A stretch of 64,000 nt of DNA from Rotaria sordida (Eukaryota; Rotifera; Eurotatoria; Philodinida; Philodinidae), in NCBI GenBank assembly GCA_905250125.1, contig CAJNOL010000075.1, forward strand, positions 191,410 through 255,409, in the 5' to 3' direction. The position numbers and the translations under genes are program-made. This document shows positions 46,362-59,329 of this stretch, in pieces. The notes under the pieces are model-generated. The model was not told where the DNA came from. It made no database searches and saw only the letters and a list, made by a program, of their open reading frames with translations. Position 1 is the stretch's first letter. Each line of letters begins with the position of its first letter.

Positions 46362-49300
46362 TTAAAATATATCATCACATCTAGACCAATCTTGTTTTAA
46401 TTTCGCTTCCCAATATTCATTTGTAAATATATGCATGTCTGAATGAGTCATTGAATCAAATTGTTTAACAAACCATTTCGGTTTAAATATATCAATTCCA
46501 TTTCCTTGTGTTTCACGAATTTTTCTTGAATGTCGTTGTTTATCTTCAAGACGTAATTTTTCTTGATTAGCTTCATCCCAACGTCCTTCTTCCATTAAAC
46601 GTTGATCGGGACGACGACGAGAATCAGTTGGTGCAACATCTGATTCATTTTCATTTAATTCAATAGCTAATTCAGTAAAATTATACATTTTTTCCATATA
46701 TGCTGGTGGCATTTTCCGTTGCCATAGTACTTTCATATTATGTGTTTCCATATGATGAGAATGTGTATGACGATCTGATGTTGATTCAACAGGACCACCT
46801 TCAATTTTTCCTGTCCATGTACCTTGAAAGTAAAAAAAAAAAAAATTAATTAATACAAAAAAAAAAAAAAAGAAATAATCGAATTTTGTTTTTATTTTAC
46901 CAGATAATACCCATCGGGCTTGAGAATTTGAATCAGTTATAACACCGGTTACTTTATGTGGAACATCTTTTGAAAAATAACTATATTGAAAATATTTTAA
47001 TTTACATATATCTTTTGTTGTATGATTAATTATATCCATTTCACCTACCTATAATCAAATAAAAGATTATAGAATTTTAAATGAAAATTTACTATTTAAC
47101 ATACATTATCTATCCATAGTTTACCAACAATTATATTATTAACAAGTGTAGTTACTTTTTTCCATGTAAAATGATTACCAGTATTTTTAAATACAAGATG
47201 AGAATAACCTAAAAATTAAATTCTATTTTCTATTTATTGAATAAATATTTAAAGTAACTCTCAAAAACAGATTTTATACAGCAAGAGTTGATTCATATTC
47301 CCGGTAACTTTCCAGAATGGTCCTGATTAGAGATCAGTAGGAACATTCTGACCCCATCAGGGTCGGAGGCAAGGTAAAAAGACGAACAAAGAAAAACAAA
47401 AATATCTAATCGTTAGAATTCAAAGCTTCATCAACGAAAGAAAAAAAGAGGTGTGGATGTGGGTGTGAGTGGGCGGAATGTACAGAAGACCTACCGACAT
47501 TCACACATTCATCCACATAATTAATAGAATCATCTTGTTTCTTTATTAACATCTTCGAGTTCGCTTCATGTTAACAACTTTAAAATCATCCTTTTGTTTT
47601 ATATACAAACGATGAGAAAACCTTGTTTTTTTCTCAATTTATTCCTTTAAACTGGTGAACAATCAAGACTTGTCTGCATTTCACTGTTAACATAATATTA
47701 GACATCAGTTATTAATAAGAAAAAAATCGGGGAGAAATGAAAAACATTTCGAGTTTCGGGACTAAAAAGTTTGACACCACTGATCTCTAGTCTCTGTGTG
47801 TGCATAATTTTCAGTTCTGGTTCGGACAATTTTATTTGTCTCATGATCCCGACTGCTGTCATGAAGACTAGAATTGATTGCGGACGTCACTAATCATTTC
47901 ATTCTGTTTAATAAATGTTGATTAGAGATGCGTGGAACTAACGAGGGAAGGCCACCAACTGTCTCCTCGCTTTTGAGCTGAAACTCAGTTGACAGTAGGT
48001 AATCGAACGTGCTGATTCCGAATATTACAATGGTTTTTTCCCGCTTTTGATTTAAAGACCCATTTTTTAAAAATCTTGGTTTTTCAACCGAAAAACCATT
48101 TTCACTGGAAAATTTTCTTGACCCGTCCAAATGAAAGAGTACGTCGTCAAACTTACAGAAAACAATTTTTCAAGGTTCTAAGCGAGGTTTTGAGCGAGTT
48201 TTCTGTGTCTAAAACTTAAAAAAAGAGGGAAAAACCGCTAATATTCTTACACAATTCAGCCAGTCTAATGCATAATCAATTGAGCGCAGATGTATTCACG
48301 CCAATGATTAAATACGCTTGGTTCTCCAGTGGCTTAATACGTGAAGATCCTTCTCCATTTGTCAGCGTTAATCAAGTTTGCTTTGCAAGTTCAGGAACTC
48401 ATATGCAGTGTAAAGAAAAAGACTACGATGAGTCTGTTTTTATAACTTGTGCTGATGTTCGAAGAAATTGTGTTTTCAACACTTTTTTACCAGTTATCAT
48501 TTCCATTAAGAACACAGCAAATATTTTTACGAATGATGACTCTGTGAAATTGCTTTATTGCCCTCTTTAGCACAAACTGCTAATAACATGTGTGAAAAAA
48601 ACAGTAGTTTTTCTTCCATAAATTGTGTAAGAATATTAGCGGTTTTTCCTTCTTTTTTTTAGGTTTTAGACGCAGAAAACTCGCTCAAAACCTCGCTTAG
48701 AACCTTGAAAAATTGTTTTCTGTAAGTTTGACGACGTACTCTTTCATTTAGACGGGTCAAGAAAATTTTCCAGCGAAAATGGTTTTTCGGTTGAAAAACC
48801 AAGATCTTTAAAAAATGGGTCTTTAAATCGAAAGCGGGGGAAAACCATTGTAATATTCAGAATCAGCACGTTCGATTACCTATTGTCAACTGAGTTTCAA
48901 CTCAAAAGCGAGGAGACAGTTGGTGACCTTCCCTCGTAAGTTTTATTGATCTCAATTCTTGTAACTTCTGTTTTCATTGATAAATCTAATTTGGTTCGGA
49001 TTCCGGTGATTTTAGTTTTTTGAGTTTTGACCTTGATAAAACTATTCTAGAATTTATTCAATAATCGTTTTGATTCATTTAGTCGACGACTACGTTATTG
49101 ATTTATGTTCTGATTAATATGATTTCCAAGATAATTAACTTAAAATTATCAAAATATTTAATTATAAAAGTTCTACATAAATTAAAAGAATCTTTTGTGA
49201 AAGTGTATTTATTCTGAATGAGAATGCTAAAAGTTCTTATCATGATTAAAGATTAGTAAGCAGCACAATTTATTTTGTAACTTGAGAACATCTTTATTGA

Positions 49301-52300
49301 TATTATTAAATAACAATGAAATCTTACCCATTGGTGTTATACTTAAATATTGCCCACGAAATTTTGATGCCATAGTAAATTCCTGATATAATGTCCAACC
49401 TTGTCCTTCAGAATGTGTTGCAACAGCTGGTGGATGATGACTAACTTGTTCTAAATAAAAAAAGAAATTTTTTTTTCCTATTAAAAATCTCAATTCAAAA
49501 AAAAAGAAAATTCTCCTACCAGCCATTGATCTCCAACCAAGATCATCTGTTCTATCACATTCAAATGTTTCACCAAGTATTGGATTAAATGGTTTATTAT
49601 TTCGTGTTGCTGTTGTTGAATATGATGAAACTGTAAATGCAGCAACATATGCTAATTGTTCCCAATTATTATTTGTTTTAGCTGCTGCATCAAGTACAGA
49701 ACTATATTCAAGTTCTTCAGTTATACGTTGTAACATTGATAAAGGTTCACTAAAATTAACTGGTATGGGAATTTTTGATAAATCTTTTCCAACACAATTT
49801 TTTATTATACTCCATAAATTAATACTAAATATAAAAAAATCTTATTCATTTTTTTTTATTATGAATTAAAAAAAAACAAAGTTAAACCTATGATTTGGAC
49901 GTTCGGGAATACGATCACGACGTTTACGTTTTAGTATAGTAGATTTTTGAATATTATTTGTAGTTTTAAGTACAGGTGCTGGTGATGGAATATGATTCAT
50001 TGTATCGGGTTTTTTTGATCCTTAAGAGTTTTGTTTTTTTGTCTATCATTTATAGTAGAATAAAGAATAGTTTTAAACATACTTTTTACAATAACTACAG
50101 GTAAATTTTCTTCTTCTTGTTCTTCTGATTCACTTTCATCATCATCCTCATCACCATATGAACTAACATCATCATCAACAATATGTGTTGGTTGATTTTC
50201 ATTATTTGCTGTATGTTGTTGAAATCTATAGAAAATGAAATACAAATTGTTGAAAATGTTCTTGTTTTTTTTTTAACATACGGAATACGAAAAACACTTT
50301 CAGCATCATGGAATTCGTCACTATCAGATGAATAACTATCTTCATTAGTATTACGTATATCAGATGGTTTTATTGCATTTTGATCTTTACGTGATGCACG
50401 TTGTATTTTTTTTTCTAATTTTGCACTTTGTGATGCAACTTGTTCACACATACGTTCCATACGTATACGTGCATCACGTTCAAATTGAATAGCTTTTTGC
50501 CATTTACGACCTTGTTTTTGAATTATTTGTACTAATTCTTGACATGCATTAAGCATTGCTTAAAAAGAACAAATAATTTACTTTTCATCTTAGAGAATAA
50601 AAGATTGATAAAATATTCACATAAAAGAAATAAATCATTTAATTATAAATATTAGACAAACAGGATTTAGTGATTAAAAGTTCATTGTATTTAAATACTT
50701 TACTGAAATGAAATACTCCAATAAATGAAATAGTGTTAAATTACATGTTTACTTATAAGTGCTCAGAAATTAAAAAAAACCATCTTTCTCTTTATTCTTT
50801 ATATTATCTCTTCCTTCTAACAGATGAAAGTCACCAAGAAAAAAAAGACCAATTCATCATGAATATACTTGTTTACCTGTTGATGTAATACGAAATAATG
50901 TAGCACGTTCATTAACACTTTTAATTGTAATTAAAGTTGCTTCGGATTTATCAATTTGTTCAAGATCTGCAAGTGTTCGATGAAGTGCTTGATAATGACG
51001 ATTTATTAAATCCATACACATTTTAAGATCATCTAATTTTGCATCTAATGTTTTATTCATTGTTGCTAATTCAACTCGATCTGTTGTTTGTTTTGTTTGA
51101 TCATTTGAATTTTGTTGTTTATTTAAATCATCATTTATTAATCCTTCATCATCTGAATCTTGATATTGTTTACGTACTTTTATTGCTTTTTGTTTAGCTA
51201 ATTCTAATGCATTCATCCAACGTTGTTTATCATTTTCATTATTTGTACGTAAATGTATTATAGTTGAACCATTTGATATAACAAAATGACATGAATCATT
51301 TGATGATAATTGTGCTGATTCAAGATAAACTGTACCACGACATGTATGAGTCATTTCATCTTGTGAACGATAATATGATAAGATTCCAGCTTGTAAAACA
51401 AACCAACGTTTTTGGTAACCTTTTAAATACTAAAGCAACAAACAAACAAAAAAGAAAAGACTCATTTATTTATTATGTTTTTGTTTACATTTGTCCATTT
51501 ATATAACCATCCACGCATTTCATCTTTTCCATTAGCAACTGATGGTGTTGTTGATTGCATATATTGCGGTTGTTGTTGTTGTTGATAATGCATTGGTGGT
51601 GGTACAATACCCGTACCTATAGCACCTAAATTAGATGAACTAGCTGTATTTTGCATTGTATTTGATATTGCTGGATAATTTGATGATAATGAAATAGGTT
51701 GACTATCTATTTTAGGGAAAAAAAAGAACGTTGAATGTTTCTATTTTTATGTTATTCATTAATTTTTTTAAATTTTAGTATTTACCACAATCTTTATTAC
51801 TGGAATGAGTTGATAATTGAGGGGAATATTTTAATGTTAGATTAGAATTATTTGTCGTCTGAACATCATCAGAAATAATCGTGACAGAATTAGTACTGAT
51901 GTTATTGTTGTTGGAGTCTAAAAATAAAAATTAAAAAAAAAAAGATTTCTTATTATTCATTTCCTTTTTTTTTGTAGATATTTTTATATATTGTTAAAGC
52001 AGCTGTTGTAATGATAATAGTCACTTAAACAGAGTAATTTTTTGAGTTAAAAGAAAGTCACATACGTTTTATTCAAAGCATATGATAATTAAAAAGCTTG
52101 TTTAGATGAAGATTAAAATAAAAGCAAAAGTTTTTCGAAGAAAGTAACTGATTCTAATATATGTACGATCTTTCATAATTGATAAAAGAAAGTAAAAAAA
52201 AAATGAAGGATCAAATAATGACATTGACTGTTGATAATCAATATTGTCTTTGTCATCAAATAGAAGAAAACGAAAAAAAAAACAAGTTAAACTACTGTGA

Positions 52301-52900
52301 CACATACAATAATAAGTAGGACCATGTTTATGCTGATTACGACGTGTTCCAATAAATGGTGGACGACATCTCGAAACAATCTTGCGCATACGATGTGGCA
52401 TCTCTGTTAGTTTAGTTATCGACGGCAAAAGACGTAAAGAACAAGAGAAAGAGTTGAAGACAACAAAATAGATGCAAAATAACAGAACAACGCAAACAAG
52501 TAGAATGAGATAGAGTCAGAATGCGGTAATATGGAAGAACGATTCGAAAAAAAAAGAATGTTTTCTTCTTTTTTCTTCTCTTTTCTTATTCATATTTTGG
52601 TGAAAATATCGTGTGACACTCGAAAGGTCGCTCATGATTATTGTTATATAAACTAAACACACAATACAGAGTGCAAAACTGAAGATATATAAATGTATAT
52701 CTACAGCAGTATATATGTCAGTATTAAATAGTTGATGTGTGTGTGTATGATTAGTTCTAGTAAATCTTACCACCAGTAGAAAGGGTTTTTAATATTATAT
52801 CTGGTATAATTCGTTCTATTAATCGTACTGGTATGAGTACAGTATTTTTGATATTATCCATTAACTGATGTCCCACGTCTGGAGCACGATTTGTTGCCAT
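46362..52900 (-). CDS. OSBP: Oxysterol-binding protein (PH, FFAT-like, ORD)
   Basis: Lipid-transfer protein exchanging sterol and PI4P at ER-Golgi contacts. Thirteen exons: 52771-52900, 52308-52403, 51786-51917, 51489-51706, 50877-51429, 50282-50558, 50083-50225, 49888-50020, 49520-49824, 49328-49450, 47105-47208, 46901-47048, 46362-46822; phases close to 940 residues. A PH domain begins at MRGWLYKWTNYLKGYQKRW and includes HLRTNNENDKQRWMNALE. A coiled-coil-like central region follows. An FFAT-like motif SDEFHDAES (about 456-464) has His where the consensus has Phe. The ORD shows SLNLW-like SINLWSIIKNCVGK, KPFNPILGETFE, the signature EQVSHHPP (663-670) and the C-terminal NEYWEAKLKQDWSRCDDIF. 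The first two exons encode about 75 residues unlike vertebrate OSBP; they fit in phase but could belong to an alternative 5' end. Confidence 0.93.
47941..48936. mobile_element. 1-kb fold-back element in an OSBP intron
   Basis: Arms of about 325 bp begin ACGAGGGAAGGCCACCAACT and end with its complement; TA is adjacent to each end. Between the arms (48268-48570, plus strand) lies a 100-codon open frame of higher GC content (start MHNQLSADVFTPMIKYAWFS) with several Cys; I do not recognise it. It might be a captured host fragment or a residue of a transposon gene. It sits in the intron 47209-49327. Confidence 0.75.
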
Positions 52901-53446
52901 CAAAAAACAAAAGAAAAATTTCTTATTGAAATGATTTCAAAAATTTTTAAAAAATCTATATTGTTAAATGATATTTTTGGATAAATATAATTAATATTAA
53001 ACACTTAACTTACGTCACGTATCCATAAGAGAGAGAAAAAACAAAAGGAAAAACAAAATTATCATGCAAGAATGTTTTCATCGTGCATGCAACATTCCTT
53101 TGTTTTTCTTTACTTGACGAGCACTATATAAAAGAAGAAATACAAGGCAAAACATGCGAGTCTCATTTAATTCCACTATTTTACAAGCATAACATTAGTC
53201 TCAAGAGAAAAACAAAACACAATCATTTTTTTACATGGACTAGTAAGCATGTCAAATGGACATGAAAAAAACGACATTATTTTATTTACCTCCTTTTTAT
53301 TGGATATATAATAAATGCAACTAATTAAATAATCTATAACAATAACAAATAATTGATCTGAAAAACAAAACAACAGCACACATTGTTTATCATGTACTAT
53401 TTAAAATAGCTGTAAAAGTGACAGTTAATGTCACAGTTAATTCGTT
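52901..53446. other. Intergenic spacer between OSBP and C6orf136
   Basis: About 545 bp of AT-rich DNA upstream of the OSBP start and downstream of the next minus-strand stop. The short frame at 53176-53379 on the minus strand shows no coding signature. Nothing specific seen. Confidence 0.4.
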
Positions 53447-55926
53447 TTATTTCATAATTTTTTTAGTAAATTCATCGTCTTCATCGACTGTAACCTTAAA
53501 AAAGAAAGTTTTTTTTTAAATAAAAAGGAACAATGTAAAATATGAATTAATTTACTCGATCAACACGATGTTTATATATTCGACCATCACCACGTACATA
53601 AAATGTTGAAAGACCATCAATATATCTTTGATAAAAGAAGATTAATAAAGATTTAGAATATTCAAATTCTTACTCAACATAATCACGTATATTTCCAACT
53701 ACATCTCGTGGTTGTTTCCAACCTTTAAGAACACCAATAAACGATTTATTTGTTAGACCTGATATACGCCAACGAATTTTAACACAATTTGATTCTTCAT
53801 CAATAGTTGTTTTAAGTAATTGAATAGTTAAATTCATTAATTTAAAATTTAATTTTAATCGAATCCAAAATAATGACAAAGCATAACTACCAGCTCCTCT
53901 AAAATTAAACTCATTTAGTTTTCTTATATAAAAAGACTATTATTGTTGACAGAATGAAGGATAAGGATTATTTCAACATATTTCATGAAACCTCTTTAGT
54001 TTTCAAACCTTCATAAAATAATCTATTTTTAACTATAAGCATTCTTCAAAATTGCTTTTTTTTTCGCTAAGAAAAACCCATAGGAATGTTCATTTCTACT
54101 TTCTTATTCTAATAGACAAGAGTTTCTTGAATAGATTTGTTATCATTTTTTTTTTTCATATGTATGTAACAATTTCATATGAAAGTTTCTAAAAACAAAT
54201 TTGTAAATCATCTAAAGTTCATTTAAAAAGATTTAATCGATTAATTCATAAGCTTAACTTGTCATATTTCTATTTTATTCTCGATAATTGCAAAATTATA
54301 ATAAATCATGTAAATATGTAATTTATCAAAAAATTAGTTACCAAGAATTTCAATTTAAAATTTAAATCATTTTTTCATAGATAAGAATTCATAATAAACT
54401 TAAATCTTAGTCATCAAGTCCTCTTTAATGTGTCAATATGAGTGTAGGATACTTGACATTGACCTCTATCTGAAAACATTATTTTTTTGTTTATGTCATA
54501 CTCTTTTAGAAATCATTCCTAATGCAATGTTTGCCTTTCTCCAACTTGATAATTAACTAAATGGAAAGCAACATACTTTGTAATATTGTATCCTTATTGA
54601 CACATCTACTGTTATAATGTGTAAAAATACAATATATTTCTCGTACATTAACTCCGTTGAGTATACAACAGTTGTGTCTAACATAGAGAACACCGTAGTT
54701 CGATTATACAAATGATTATTATTTAGTTTATTTATTTATGTATTCATAAGTAGAACTTCTTTAGCCTCTCATTATTTCATATTGTGTTTAAACACGTTAT
54801 GTGAGGAGTGTAATCAATGTAGTGATATTAAAATATTTGAATCACAAAACTATAGGTTTTACAGATAACAGTTTTTGATAAGAAATTTGATTCATTCTGC
54901 ATAGTGTCCAATGAAGTTTTTCTTATAATATCTAATATTTTGTTTTTGTTGAGTCTTTATTAAACTCAAAATTGTATATAAAATATGGAGTTTTGAATAA
55001 GTTCGACTACTGAAAGGTAATTTTATTTTTCGAAAGCGAAAGTCGACTTCGAACTCAACCGATAACTTGACAATTTTATTTTATTTTTTTTTATCTCTTC
55101 ACAATGTTTTATCGTAGTGTTATAAAACTTAATAAAAAACATAAAATAAGAACAACTTTCTAAGACATTTTCTTGTAAATTCTACAAGCTTTCAATATTT
55201 TTACATAGCTTTCTTCTTACGCTATACTAAAAATCAATGTAAAAATTTTTGCCTTACTTATCATCAAATATCAATAAAAAAAAATGTTAGACTTTAAAAA
55301 GCAATCGTCGAATACAAATTATGACAAATATTGACTATATTCAAATAATAAATCTATTAAATGATTGTCACAGGAGTTGTTTGAGAAAAGAAAAAGATAA
55401 TCAGTTTCTTTTTTTTTATTATATTTAATTGATTTATTCGTTTTTGAAATCTAGTTTTTTTTTTGCTTTGCATACTTAATAATTTTTGGTGGATCTTGAT
55501 AATAATTTTCAAAAGTCATATCAGCTGTATAAAGAGCATATGGATGCATTCGTTTACAAAAATCTGGTAACTGAAAAAAGAATATTTATATGTGAAAAAA
55601 AAAAGCATGACAATAAATAATTTATTTACGATTTGTTTAAGTTGATTTTCAATATAACGTAAATGTTCAATTGTTGGTTGATCATTTGGTTTACCAGGTG
55701 GAAATTGAAAAGGTAATTTATTATTTTGTATAGTTGATGTCTGTTTTTCATTATTTGATGGTGTATTTAGTGTAATACTACGTTTATTATAATGATTAAT
55801 TTTTCTTTGTATTGAAATATAAGCTAAATTTGATAATAATTGATTAGAATTTTGACGTACAATAAATGTAGATAAATGACGACAAATTATATACGATCTA
55901 TTAGATGAAAAGAATAGGATAGACAT
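53447..55926 (-). CDS. C6orf136: C6orf136 homologue, DUF2358 family, probably mitochondrial
   Basis: Function unknown in any animal. Exons 55630-55926, 55476-55570, 53674-53898, 53556-53625 and 53447-53494 close to 244 residues. The N-terminal 60 residues have no acid cluster and are rich in Ser, Arg and Ile (SILFFSSNRSYIICRHLSTF), like a mitochondrial targeting sequence. The conserved part runs from EHLRYIENQLKQILPDF through YALYTADMTFEN, YALSLFWIRLKLNFKLMNL, VKIRWRISGL and YVEYIDGLSTFYVRGDGRIY to KHRVDRV, which follows the human order (LYS-DVEF, LSLTL-R, ARWR-GLP, YDAYSTFYL, HR-DK-MPS). The 1577-bp intron 53899-55475 is AT-rich and contains nothing I recognise. Confidence 0.8.
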
Positions 55927-56137
55927 ATCTAAAAGAATGTTTGTTTCTTTTTTTTTGTTTTTTTTCTTTAATATCTGATAATATATTTATGAGCAAACAT
56001 CAAGCTGAATTAATCATGTGTTGTTTTTTTTTTATAGAAGAACGGAAGAAAATGAACACACCGGCATAGCAAACAACAGTTCAATGAGTCTTTTCTCTTA
56101 TTATCTACATTTGTTTTGTTTTTTGGTATTATAAATG

Positions 56138-57747
56138 TTAATCGTTTGATGTCATCGTTGTTGTCATCGTCGTTGTTTTCCGATAGATTTTAGTTTGATC
56201 ATCATTGCCACCTTGTAACTATAAAAAGAAAAATGAATATAAGAATTATTTATCTTTTTTGGATATATATATAAAGATTGAACATTTAACGTCTATGAAT
56301 ATTTCATTAACTTTTTGATAATGAAGCCGAAATATAGTAAAACCGGTATTTTCAATATTTGATGTATTCTCACATAGATGTCACTAGTAATAGTATTAGG
56401 TCTAAGTCTAAACTAAGCAATTACGATGTTTATTATGTAGCTTATTACTTTTAAACTAATATCTAATAACATTAAAACTTATAAACACAACAAATTAATA
56501 ATGACTGTAATTTAAGAAATGATCAGTATATATTATTGAATGGTCAGTACACTTCATTATAAAATGATCAGTTTATTATATACAGAATTGTCCAAAAACA
56601 GTCCCGGTAGTCTTGGATTGCAAATAAATTTTGATAGGAACAAGATAGAGAGTTGTGACTTTCACCATCCGAAAGAATGGATGAAGATACATTGAATCAT
56701 ATATTATAGGTTTTTCTACGATATTAATCAATTTTCTAAAAACATTGGCGGAAAAAAATGATTTCTTATAAAATCAGAAAAACGCAACAATGTGATTTTT
56801 TTTCACAGCAATTGATCGAAAAATCGATTCAGAATTTCGAATAGTAACTTTCAAAGTCTGGACATTGCACAGTTTTTGACTAGCGATTCGAATACACACC
56901 TAATCATAAAAAACTCAGTGTAGTCACCTTACGAAGTAGGTCAGTTTAAGTCCTTAAAAAACCTAAGTCAAATTATCTGATATTATACAGTTCGATGCAT
57001 CTTCATCTCCTTTTTCGAACAGTGAAAACTGCAGCTCTCTATCTTGTTCCTATCAAAGACTGCCGAACTACTTTTGGATCATCCTGTATAATAGATACTA
57101 AAAAAGAAGAATATAGATTTTATTAGTAAAAATTTTTTTTGCGAAACACGATCTATAAGGAGTAACAAATTTGAACCTCTCACAGACATTTGCTAGAGAC
57201 TGTCATGAACGTTGTTAATATACAATCAAAGATCGTATATTAATAAAGTCTCATTATAATATATGAACTATTATCTTCAGTGTCCGACTCGTGTCGGGTC
57301 ACAAAAATTTGATCCATGTCGGACGCTGATAGGTACTGTATTGTTTTTTTCAATGTTTAAATAAAACGATGGTGAAGTAATATATATCAACATAGATAGA
57401 ATAAAACAATCGTCCTACGATAAGCAACAGTAGCTATATCGTGTTTCGCATTTTAATTCTACAGAGATTATACAAACAGGTTTTTTTTGTCTTATCTCTA
57501 TAAAATAGGGTATGGGTTTTTATTTCATTCACACCTACATACTCTTATGATTATCGTACTCAGATTCAGCTTTACAAAACAGTAACTTTTTTTTTCACTA
57601 TCTATATGATATAGAAGATAAATACTTGCTCTACATTAATTAAAGTCCACAACATGCTTGACTTTGTTGCATTTGTAATAAACTGTTCTCCCATGTTCTG
57701 TATCTGCTCTTCTGCTTGATCAACATTGTTAAATGTAGTTTCGTTAA
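56138..57747 (-). CDS. Doubtful two-exon small gene
   Basis: Exons 57626-57747 and 56138-56218 join in phase (donor GTATTT, acceptor TTTTTATAG) to an open frame ending TSND and a TAA stop. An ATG in the first exon, in the context AACATGG, would give 49 residues: MGEQFITNATKSSMLWTLIN, then VEQLQGGNDDQTK and a Thr/Met-rich tail. The frame is also open upstream of that ATG to a poor acceptor at 57748, so the true start may be elsewhere. Not a family I recognise. The intron is largely filled by a MITE. Confidence 0.3.
56583..57086. mobile_element. Mariner-like MITE, 504 bp
   Basis: Left end CAGAATTGTCCAAAAACAGTC and right-end complement CAGGATGATCCAAAAGTAGT, both flanked by TA (56581-56582 and 57087-57088). 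Inner parts of the arms share TTTGATAGGAACAAGATAGA. No transposase frame. Confidence 0.8.
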
Positions 57748-59329
57748 CTTAATAGTTCGATTTTGTTTTTTTTTTTTTGGTAAGATCTTTCATTTTCATA
57801 ATTTCTTCCAATCGGATACATCATATGCGTATATTGAATAACTTGTAATCACATTGATCTTTTTTACTTGTGGACTCTATGCTAAAGTCGGAGGAAACGA
57901 TAGAAGCAAACAGTGTTTACATGTATGTCATACAATACTACCACATGATACAATGAAGTAAAGAAAGCGAAAACGAAAATAATGAATCATACTATAACGC
58001 ACTTCAATTTCTATGTTTATCCTTGAATTTAATTGATTGTTAGTAAACTTTCTAAGTACTTAACATACTGATCATTTCATTTTTTATTTTATGGATCAAA
58101 TATATTGTACGCATTTAAATATGTCGAACATTAGCAATTGTTTTTAAATTTCTAGAGTACTACAGAAATTATGAAACAGTATCTTTCTGTTTCTTTTTAA
58201 TGATATTTTAACTGCAAATTGATGCATGTTTTATCAAATTTTTTATTATAATTTACGTTTATTTCAATTTTTTTTTACTCATATCTAAAATCAAGAGTAT
58301 TTAATTGAGTAACTGTTTGAAAAAATACAAATGACCTTACGATGATATCTGCAAAATATTTATCAGAGATAGTCAAGTTTTCTGATAAAATTTGGTTTAT
58401 GTATCTTTCAGATAAAAGTGCAAACTTTTTAAATATCTAAACAAGAAAGCAATTATTTTGACTTAATCTATTAGAATAATAGAAAATTCTATCAATATTA
58501 TCTTAATACTGTAGAGAAGACCTAGGAATCTGAATCATTTTGTGTCTAGAGATGCTCTTTTCTATATGAAAAGTTATAAATCATTTCGAATTATTCTCAA
58601 ACGATGGAACAATTTTCTGTATAGTTTGATGACTAATAAGAAATTATTTCTGTAGAAAAAAAAAACATTGGGCTTTTTCAGTCAAATAGAGTTAATTAAA
58701 ATCGATAGTTTTTATATTTTCTAAACATGGTATTTCCTTATATTCATTCTTAATACAAACTTTTGTTAAAGAAAAATTAGTGTATGATATTAAATCGAAT
58801 AATGCCAATGATTTCTTGGAGATAATGAAAAAAACAATTAACTTATGAACAGATAAGAAAATTATCTAACAGTGAAATCTAGATGGTCTTAATATGATTT
58901 CGATCAGAGATTTATCGAAATTCTCGTTCAAGAAAATGCATAGTTTTCACGCTTGACCTATTTTCTTGAAACAGAGTCCCTCCTCCCGACCGAAAAAAGT
59001 CGAAATGTATTAAAGAACATCGTAATTTTGTCACGCGTTCATCGTTACATTCCTAATGAATTCAACTCTATCAACATGAATTCCAGACAGAAAAATCTGA
59101 TCCAGTGAATTATAGACAATCGACTATGTGCATTACGATTATCAATATGAGACTGACGACCAGGACTCTAGAGATCGATTTTCTGGAAAATCAGTTTTCC
59201 TAGCGGAAACATTTTTTTTCTATTGAGATTATAGAGCACGTCGTGTTAACTATAAAACATTATTTTATCAGCGTGGTCAATTATCTATAACCTAATAGAT
59301 TTAATGAAAGAAAGCAATTAGAGACTTTT
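57748..59329. other. Gene-free region
   Basis: About 1.6 kb of AT-rich DNA downstream of the AS3MT-like stop codon. No open frame with family features, no clear repeats. A slightly GC-richer patch near 58970-59180 is unexplained. Confidence 0.4.

Noticed and set aside
49997-50245. OSBP acidic-region frame as a separate protein
   Set aside because: It overlaps OSBP exon 50083-50225, which joins neighbours in phase; the rest is intron.
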